Below the pieces are notes generated by a model that saw nothing but the letters and a program-made list of their open reading frames with translations, did not search any database and was not told the DNA's origin. A DNA stretch of 64,000 bases. It comes from Aralia elata. Its lineage: Eukaryota; Streptophyta; Magnoliopsida; Apiales; Araliaceae. Each line of letters opens with the position of its first letter. Positions within the stretch are counted from its first letter, which is position 1. The stretch lies in the NCBI GenBank assembly GCA_034770075.1, contig CM068385.1:74454272-74518271 (forward strand), given 5' to 3'. Of the stretch, positions 56,737-64,000 are shown one piece after another. Made by a program: the position numbers and the translations under genes.

Positions 56737-59625
56737 GTGATGGATGGGGAGTTAAGCCAAGATTTGATCTTGCAGTCACTCCCGGACACCTTCTCACAAT
56801 TTGTTGTGAATTTTCACATGAATAAGATAGACGTCAGCTTCGCTGAGTTACTTAACATATTGAAAACTGCTGAAGGTCACTTCTCATCCAATAAGAACCA
56901 AGTCTTACTAGTGGATGATTCTTCCAAGAAAAGGAAGAGGCCCAAGGTATCTTCTGAAAAGAAGAAAAACAAGAAGGCTAAGGGCAAAGCGGAGAGAAAG
57001 GATAATAAGAAACCTGATCCAGATAGCAAAGGAATTTACTACCATTGCAATAAGCCGGGACACTGGAAGAGGAACTGCAAGGAATATCTTGCGGGCCAAA
57101 AGAAGCTTGGAGAAGCTTCAACTTCCGATCTAGGTTTGTTCATGATTGAAATTAATTTTTCTGAAAGTCAAAATTATACTTGGGTAATGGATACCGGCTG
57201 TAGTTCTCACATATGTAATAATATGCAGGGACTAAGCAGAAGTAGAAAGCTGAACAAGGATGAAGTCGTCCTACGAGTGGGAAATGGAGTAAAGGTTGCT
57301 GCATTAGCTGTAAGGACTTATTGTTTAGCACTGCCTTCGGGCAAGTTCATTAGTTTAAATAATTGTTATTATGTTCCAACACTCATTAGAAACATTATTT
57401 CAATTTCTGTATTGGATATGGATGGTTTTGATATTATAATAAAGAACAATAGTTGTTCTATTTATAATAAAAATGTTTTATATGGTGTTGGCAATCTACT
57501 GAATGGACTTTACATACTTGACTTGCATGAAAATATACTTCAAATTGAACAAACAAAGAAAAGAAAAAGAGATGATGTTAATTATACCTTTATGTGGCAC
57601 TGTAGACTCGGTCATATCAATGAAACAAGATTAACCAAGTTGGATAAAGATGGGCTTTTAGAGCTATCTGATTACGAATCATATCCAACTTGTGAATCTT
57701 GTCTCATGGGTAAAATGACTAAATTTCCTTTTAGTGGAAAAGGAAAAAGAGTTACAAAGTTGTTAGCGTTGGTACACACAGACGTATGTGGACCTATGAC
57801 AACGAATGCACGAGGAGGGTATTCTTATTTTATTACTTTCACTGATGATCATTCTAGATTTGGATATGTGTATTTAATGAAATACAAATCTGAATCATTT
57901 GAAAAGTTCAAAGAATTCAGAAGTGAAATAGAGAAACAAACTGGTAAGAGTATTAAGATTCTTCGATCGAATCGAGGAGGAGAATACTTGACCAATGAGT
58001 TTCTCGATTGTCTCAAAGAAAATGGTATAATCTCACAATGGACTCCACCAGGGACGCCACAGTTGAATGGTGTATCTGAAAGGAGAAATCGAACATTGTT
58101 GGACATGGTTCGTTCCATGATGAGTTTTACCGACCTTCCAGTATCCTTCTGGGGTTATGCCCTAGAATCGGCTGCATACCTACTTAACAAGGTACCTACC
58201 AAATCCGTCCCAAAGACTCTATATGAGATATGGACAGGGAGGAAACCAAATCTTAAGCATGTTAAGACTTGGGGTTGTCCAGCTTATGTCAAAAGGTTTG
58301 AGCATGATAAGCTGAAGACTAGATCCGACAAATGTCGATTCGTGGGATACCCTAAAGAAACATCAGGGTATTATTTCTATCATCCTACTGATCAAAAGGT
58401 GTTTGTTGCGAAACACGCTGCCTTCTTGGAAAAGGAGTTTATCCTTAAAGGGGTCAGTGGGAGTAAGATATATCTTGAAGAAGTTCAAGAACCACAATAT
58501 ACTACGGATCAAAGTCAGGTACCTGACCAAGTAGATGAACCTACTGTACCACTACCTATTCGTAAATCTGGAAGAGTACCGAAGATACCTGAGAGGTATG
58601 GATTCATCATAGAGGATAATGATGAGGTACGCATCATAGATGATGATGATCCATTGACTTACAAAGAGGCTATGAGTTGTGAAGACTCAGAGAAATGGCT
58701 AGAAGCTATGAAATCCGAGATGGACTCTATGTATGAAAACCAAGTATGGACTTTGGTTTCACCACCTGAGAGCATTAAGCCTATTGGGTATAAATGGGTC
58801 TTTAAGAGAAAGATTGGAGCGGATGGCAAGGTAGAGACCTATAAGGCCCGACTGGTTGCAAAAGGTTTCAAACAAAGACAAGGAGTTGACTATGATGAAA
58901 CCTTCTCACCAGTAGCTATACTCAAGTCCATTCGAATTTTGCTTGCAATTGCAGCTTATTATGACTACGAGATCTGGCAAATGGACGTAAAAACGGCCTT
59001 CCTTAATGGAGAGCTTGAGGAGAATGTATATATGATACAGCCAGAGGGTTTTGTTTTAACGGTTGGAACAAACCAAGTCTGTAAGCTACAACGATCTATT
59101 TATGGGTTGAAGCAAGCTTCTCGAAGATGGAACATCCGTTTTGATGAGATAATCAAAAGGTTTGATTTTATCAAAAATGAGAATGAACCTTGTGTGTACA
59201 AGAAGGTTAGTGGGAGCGCTGTTTCATTCCTTGTATTATATGTTGATGATATATTACTGATAGGGAATGATGTTCCTATGCTACAATCGATCAAAATTTG
59301 GTTATCTAAACACTTCTCCATGAAGGACTTGGGTGAGGCATCCTATATTTTGGGGATAAAGATCTATAGAGATAGATCTAAAAGGATGCTAAAGAAGTTT
59401 AGCATGGAAGATTCCAAGAGAGGTCTCATGCCGATGAGCCATGGAATACATCTCTTCAAGAAACAGACCACAAAGACACCTGAGGAGAGAGAATGTATGA
59501 GTAAGATTCCTTATGCTTCCGCAATAGGATCTATCATGTACGGTATGATATGTACTAGACCAGATGTCGCTCATGCACTTAGTGTAACAAGCAGATATCA
59601 GTCGAATCTAGGAGAAGAGCACTAG
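56737..59625 (+). pseudogene. pol: gag C-terminus, protease, integrase and reverse transcriptase (outer copia)
   Basis: 962 codons open. The zinc knuckle reads YYHCNKPGHWKRNC, its first Cys replaced by Tyr. Protease WVMDTGCSSHICN at ~57180. Integrase HHCC region with CESCLMGK, first Asp in HTDVCGPM (~57777), then LRSNRGGEYL at 57961: the second catalytic Asp is Asn (AAT 57970-57972). Glu in NGVSERRNRT. RT has YKWVFKRK, the RLVAKGFKQ block and catalytic YVDD at 59239-59250. Ends in TAG 59623 where Trp is expected. The long open frame hides three inactivating changes. The ATG at 56737 is internal. Confidence 0.92.
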
Positions 59626-60187
59626 AAGGCAGTGAAAAACATTATAAAGTACTTGAGAAGAACTAAGGATGTATTTCTTGTCTACGGTGGGTCTGAATTG
59701 AAACTAGAGGGCTATACAGACTCAAGTTTTCAAACGTACCAAGATGATAGTAAATCCGTTTCAGGGTACGTGTTTACCTTAAACGGTGGCGCAGTGAGTT
59801 GGAAAAGTTCCAAGCAGCAAATTGTTGCTGATTCAGTGACAGAGGCAGAGTACATAGCTGCAAGTGAAGCTGCAAAGGAAGCTGTTTGGATGAAGAGTTC
59901 ATAACTGAACTTAAAGTGGTTCCTAGCATTAGAGGAGCAGTACCTTTATTCTGTGACAACAACAGAGCTATTGCGCAGGCTAAGGAACCCAGGTCTCATC
60001 AGAAATCCAAACACGTGTTGCGGCAGTTTCATTTGATTAGAGAGATCATTGAAAGAGGAGATGTCACCCTAGAGCGTGTGGACTCTCAAGGCAACATTGC
60101 AGATCCATTTACTAAAGCTTTAACACAACAGTAGTTTGATCGTCAATTAGAGAAGATGGGTATTAGATATCATGGCGATTTGCTTTA
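59626..60187 (+). pseudogene. pol: RNase H (outer copia), frameshifted
   Basis: 59632-59904 holds YLRRTKDVFLVYGG, GYTDSSFQTYQDDSKS and the Glu-rich ADSVTEAEYIAASEAAKEA. It shifts frame near 59897 into 59886-60134, which ends with the His-containing KHVLRQFHLIREII and ADPFTKAL. A TAG at 60132 (CAG or CAA expected) precedes the presumed true end near 60187, just before the purine tract. Confidence 0.88.
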
Positions 60188-60202
60188 GTGCAAGTGGGAG
60201 AT
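60188..60202 (+). other. Polypurine tract, outer copia
   Basis: GTGCAAGTGGGAGAT directly before the 3' LTR TG. Confidence 0.85.
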
Positions 60203-62038
60203 TGAAAGTAATATGCACACAAGCCAATCATATTTGATATGATGTAGCATATACTTTGTAATCTTATTCATTTATTAATAAAAGAATTGATTTTCTTAAA
60301 AGGCATTTTATATTATCTACATAGTGCTGTTATATTAAATGTGATAAACCCATAGTTTTGAGCAATGCTTTTAGAATCATGACGGTGATCATGCTAATGA
60401 GATCTAAATTCTAGATAGCTCACAAACTAAAATCGTTCCTAATCGTTGGATTACTAAATAGGGGATTAGTGAATCCGGATAGATTAGTACATACGTTGCT
60501 TGCTCTTAAGAAGAGGATGATTGATCTCATAATCATTTGTGTGGAGACACTAAAGCAAGTATGTAGGTGCTTATTGGAGAATAAGTTCATTAAACGTGGC
60601 TCGCTAAGGAATACCTAATGGAGTTTTACTCGCCTGTCAATAGGAATTCTTATAGTGATAGTAGTACAAGTGATCCTTGGACTTGAGATCATCATAGTAT
60701 CTTGTGCATGATGAGTTATACTTTGACATGTCCCTTAAGACCTTTGGGGTATATCAAAGGGTATGATTGGGTATAATAAGTTGTACATGGAGATAGGTGA
60801 ATGATCAACAAAGAATCTACCACGTCTAGTAAAAGATGTGAATGTCCTATGTGATTGGATAAATGACAACTCAGTAGTCCTTGGCCAAAGCAGAATGAAA
60901 TTAGAAAGGAGTTTCTAATTTGCATTATTTAGAGTTGTGCATTTGGGAATCGAAATACATATAATTAAATAAAATAAGACTTGACAGTAAATCCATGTCA
61001 TATATTTAATTGGGATATTGTATGGTAGAAGGATTGAATTGTACGGTAACTATTCACTGAAAGGTTCTTTTGTGATTAATGTTGAAATCTATATTATCTG
61101 GAAAGTCGTTGATCGCTAAGGGGGCTTACCCTTATTGTGGAATAAATATTATTTATTTAAATGAATTAAATAGTTTAATTTATTTATTTAAATAAGATTA
61201 GAATTGTTCTAATTGATTTATTCACAACCGGTTTAATATGGAGAACCTAAAGGGTCACACCGCAAAAGGAAAATATTTATTTAAGAAGTAAATGGCATAA
61301 TTGTAATTATAAGTTAAGTGTATTTAATTTAATCTATGGAGATAGAATAAATTAAATAGCTTAATATTTATTATTTAATATTTTGGAAATATTAAATATA
61401 AATTAATAAGAGGAGTCTTATTATTATTATTACTATTACTATTATTTAATTCCTAATAGGGATTGGGAATTAATTAATAGAAGTACTCTCCCATGAATTC
61501 CTAATTGGATTAAGACCATAATTAATTAAAGGAGTTTAATTATAATAGAAACCCTAATCCTAAATAGTTTAGGGACGGGTTATTCCTACATCTATAAATA
61601 AGAGATCTATAAATAAGAGGAGTCTTATCATAGATTAGGGTTACACACTCTTGCATTAGATTGTGGAGAGTACTAGCAATTTCTATAGAGATAGAAACTA
61701 GGGTTTTGCCAATACCCAACTTCTTGAATACCTATTCTTCCTTGGTGGATCACCTCTAGAGGCCAAACACTTGGGTGACTAACGTTGATCAAAGGAAGGA
61801 ATCTCATCGGTGGAATTCGAGGAGAACACGAAGGACTAGGAGTTGAACTTGTACCCAAGGAAGCTTTAATCTACGAGGGTATAATTCTTATTCTCTTTCT
61901 CTTTCATTTATATTGTTAATTGAGCACATAGATTGATCATGGTGATGGTTTGTATTAAAATTTTAAAATCCGTTTTATCGCGCTTCCGCCCTATTTATGT
62001 AATTTGATTGCATGCTTGCATTATATACAAACCTAACA
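60203..62038 (+). repeat. 3' LTR of outer copia, 1836 bp
   Basis: TGAAAGTAATATGC to CCTAACA. Differs from the 5' LTR by about 50 changes, including a 15-bp tandem duplication that doubles the TATA box (61593-61601 and 61608-61616). Confidence 0.93.
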
Positions 62039-62043
62039 ATAAT

Positions 62044-62151
62044 GTCCTAGGTTACTAAGTATTTCTACTTTAAACCTTTAACAGTCGTAAGACTATATGG
62101 ACTATACTTCTCGTACTTAGGGGGATCAGCCCTTTGTACCATTTATGTGCA
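62044..62151 (-). repeat. Tekay-3 LTR, second fragment
   Basis: Continues 43199-43699 after the copia insertion. GTACTTAGGGGGATCAG resembles the minus-strand reading of Tekay-2 near 13525. Cut at 62152 by the Athila-2 LTR. Confidence 0.6.
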
Positions 62152-62310
62152 TGACGAGTAGGTTTTAACCTACGAGTTGATATGTTTATTGGCTTACTCT
62201 TTACTTATTTTTAAGTGTTTTTGGTAGCTTTTTATTTGTTTGTATTGCTTTTGTAGGTCATGGTTGGCTGCGGGATCAAAAGAAGCAAAAATGGCTGGGT
62301 GCAGGGCATT

Positions 62311-62404
62311 CTCGCCGGGGCGAGAACTTATGCCTTGTACTTCTCGCCGGGGCGGAATCTCGCCGGGGCGAGGATCTTAAAGAGAAACTTCTCGCCGGGG
62401 CGAG
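62311..62404 (+). repeat. GC-rich palindrome array, 4 copies (Athila-2)
   Basis: CTCGCCGGGGCGAG at 62311, 62343 (last two bases changed), 62359 and 62391: spacing 32, 16 and 32 bp. Confidence 0.93.
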
Positions 62405-62510
62405 GAAGCGGCAGAAAGCAATCCTGATTTTGCTGGAATGCTATTACTTTGGAAAGGAGGAAGTGATCTAGGACTCTTGCTATTAATCTGATTGAGGGAC
62501 TAAAGGAGGA

Positions 62511-62519
62511 TATAAATAG
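62511..62519 (+). promoter_or_regulatory. TATA box, Athila-2 LTR
   Basis: TATAAATAG, same position as in the minus-strand sister LTR. Confidence 0.7.
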
Positions 62520-63452
62520 AAGATCAAGACTTGGATTAAAACATACACAGACTTATTCAGAGATTGAACTTTCATAGCTGAGCAAGGAGATTGGAGAACA
62601 AGTCAAACATCGTGAGGAATTCAGATTGGAGAGCTAGAGATTATATTGAGTTTTCTTTTGATCTTTATTCTCTGATTTGTAATTAATTATGATGACTTAT
62701 TTTGGTATTCTAGTTTTTATTGCCAGTATGAACTAAATTCTTAGTTAAGGCTACGATTGAACCAGTTATATTTATGAACTAACTATTTATTGGATTCTAA
62801 TTATTCAATTGACGGGAGTTGTCTATTTTATTCTATGCTTATTGATTAATTGTTGGTCGACAATTGGCGGATTACTTTAGATGAATTCGGGAGATGCAAT
62901 TTAGGGTTAGAACTGGATAAGATAGCGTGTATTTTTAATTATTTGCATGTGATGAATAATTAGATTGGTGAAGTGAATAGGGATATCTCTTTGTTGCATG
63001 TAACAATTGGAAATTGGAACTCAATGAATTTAATCCTTTAACTTTGCATAGGAATATCGTAGAGTAATGGGATTAGATAGATTTATTTGATCACTTGGAA
63101 AAGGGCTTATAAATACAATTGAATTTCTGTTAACAACTCCATTGAAGTGAATAATTTGAAGACATAGATAGATTGGTTTATGATAAACAACTGGGGATAT
63201 TGTAGTCTTAATCATAATAAATCTGAATTTCAACCTTTGTGATAGTTGTGGGTGTTAGTATTTAAATTAATTAGTTTCAATCAATACTCAATTTGCGAAT
63301 GTTTAATAGAATAGGCATAATTTCGATTGACAGTTGGAAATATTAAGCATAATAATCTCTGTGGGTTCGACACTCTTTCTTATCACTTTATTACTTGTTG
63401 ATCGTGTATACTTGCACGTAATTGTTGATTGTGAAATCGGACAACAAGTTTT

Positions 63453-63470
63453 TGGCGCCGTTGCCGGGGA
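63453..63470 (+). other. Primer-binding site, tRNA-Asp type (Athila-2)
   Basis: TGGCGCCGTTGCCGGGGA, six bases after the LTR end; complement of the plant tRNA-Asp(GTC) 3' end. Confidence 0.95.
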
Positions 63471-63576
63471 TTATTTGTGTTTATAATTTTTAATATCAGT
63501 TTAATTAAGTCTGTTCTAATTAGGCAAACTTATTTTTCTTTTATTTTTCTTGTTTCAGGTGTCTTTTGATTCGTTT

Positions 63577-64000
63577 ATGCAAATGCGATCAAAACATCTG
63601 GAACTCGTGCAGTGTGAGGATAATCTTGAGAACAAGCTTCGTCAGTTGAGAAAATTCTGCCAGGAGACACTTGAGAAAGAGAAAATGGCTAACGAAGAGC
63701 AGAAATCATTGAGGGAATATGCTATGCCTAAGATAGACGAGATCAAATCGAGCATCACGAGACCAGTCATCACCGCTAATTCCTTTGAAATCAAGCCGGG
63801 AAGAATTCATATGCTTCAGAATGCGGTACAGTTTGGGGGTTTAGCTAACGATGATCCAAATGAACACTTGGTTAGTTTTTTAGAGATTTGTGATACCTTC
63901 AAATATCCCAATGTGACAGATGATGCAGTAAGATTACGTCTATTTCCGTTCACACTAAGAGATAAAGCAAAGAGCTGGTTGCACTCACTTCCGCCAGGGT
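63577..64000 (+). CDS. gag: gag, N-terminal fragment (Athila-2)
   Basis: The frame opens at ATG 63577 (a second in-frame ATG is at 63583) and stays open for 141 codons to the window edge. It covers the N-terminus and the retrotransposon gag domain (NEHLVSFLEICDTFKYPNV, RLRLFPFTLRDKAKSWLHSL). It is very close to Athila-1 gag at 27263. Here codon 2 is CAA, where Athila-1 has TAA. This is the only gag start in the window with no visible damage, but only its first part is visible. Confidence 0.85.
   Translation, partial: MQMRSKHLELVQCEDNLENKLRQLRKFCQETLEKEKMANEEQKSLREYAMPKIDEIKSSITRPVITANSFEIKPGRIHMLQNAVQFGGLANDDPNEHLVSFLEICDTFKYPNVTDDAVRLRLFPFTLRDKAKSWLHSLPPG

Larger units (their letters stand above)
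43700..62038 (+). mobile_element. Outer copia element (plus strand), split by inner copia
   Basis: 5' LTR 43700-45182 plus 54218-54553, primer site 54555-54567, 1.7-kb leader, gag-pol 56294-60187, purine tract and 3' LTR 60203-62038. Flanks ACAAT (43695-43699) and ATAAT (62039-62043) are a duplication with one change. LTRs differ by about 2.9% by hand count. Domain order protease, integrase, RT, RNase H makes it Ty1/copia. I do not assign a lineage with confidence. Confidence 0.93.
62152..63446 (+). repeat. 5' LTR of Athila-2 (plus strand), 1295 bp
   Basis: TGACGAGTAGG to GACAACA. The palindrome array (62311-62404) lies 107 bp upstream of the TATA box (62511-62519). Confidence 0.92.
62152..64000 (+). 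mobile_element. Athila-2 family element, 5' end only, plus strand
   Basis: LTR, primer site, short leader and gag start, leaving the window at the right. Same family as 1-1541. Confidence 0.92.

Noticed and set aside
62311..62404. Regular 32-bp repeat and spacer pattern resembling a CRISPR array
   Set aside because: Plant nuclear retrotransposon context, few copies, palindromes of only 14 bp, mixed spacing (16 and 32), and no cas genes. The repeats belong to LTRs and leaders.

Overview
The window is gene-poor, AT-rich plant nuclear DNA, most likely pericentromeric or other heterochromatin of a dicot. No ordinary host gene was found. Almost every base belongs to LTR retrotransposons of plant-specific lineages (Ty3 chromoviruses of the Tekay/Del type, Ty3 Athila-type elements with a tRNA-Asp primer site, and a Ty1/copia family) or to an old integrated plant pararetrovirus (Caulimoviridae). 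The sequence does not let me name the species.

Layout from left to right: (1) 1-1541, 5' end of an Athila-type element on the minus strand (Athila-2 family). (2) 1542-8265, 5'-truncated, decayed Tekay element (Tekay-1) with its 2.76-kb 3' LTR. (3) An endogenous caulimovirid, now in three pieces: 8266-9919, 24312-25740 and 37325-43198. (4) 9920-24306, a complete Tekay element (Tekay-2) with two 4,167-bp LTRs and TSD GCTTA, inserted in the virus. (5) 25741-37319, a complete Athila-type element (Athila-1), also inserted in the virus. (6) 43199-43699 plus 62044-62151, a minus-strand Tekay-like LTR (Tekay-3) split by (7) a plus-strand copia element at 43700-62038. The 5' LTR of that copia is itself split by (8) a minus-strand copia of the same family at 45183-54212 (TSD ACTAG). 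(9) 62152-64000, 5' end of a plus-strand Athila-2 element, cut by the window edge.

Nesting order agrees with hand-counted LTR divergence: Tekay-2 about 0.6%, inner copia about 1.1%, Athila-1 and outer copia about 2.8-2.9%. No element is coding-competent. Most stop codons I could compare look like C-to-T or G-to-A changes of Gln, Arg or Trp codons, as expected for methylated, silenced DNA.

Two things stand out. First, three different retrotransposon families (two Athila-type, one copia) carry arrays of 14-bp GC-rich palindromes of three different sequences but with the same spacing: start-to-start 32 bp within pairs, and about 16, 42-44 or 51-52 bp between pairs. In the Athila LTRs the array ends about 100 bp upstream of the TATA box, and Athila-1 has a second copy of the array just before its third ORF. 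Second, the caulimovirid has two copies of a ~102-bp region around the tRNA-Met primer site, about 97% identical downstream of the primer site start. They are followed by different genes: an unknown ORF and a viroplasmin/TAV-like ORF after the first copy, and movement protein, coat protein, zinc knuckle and protease after the second. This suggests a two-component (segmented) genome or a recombinant.
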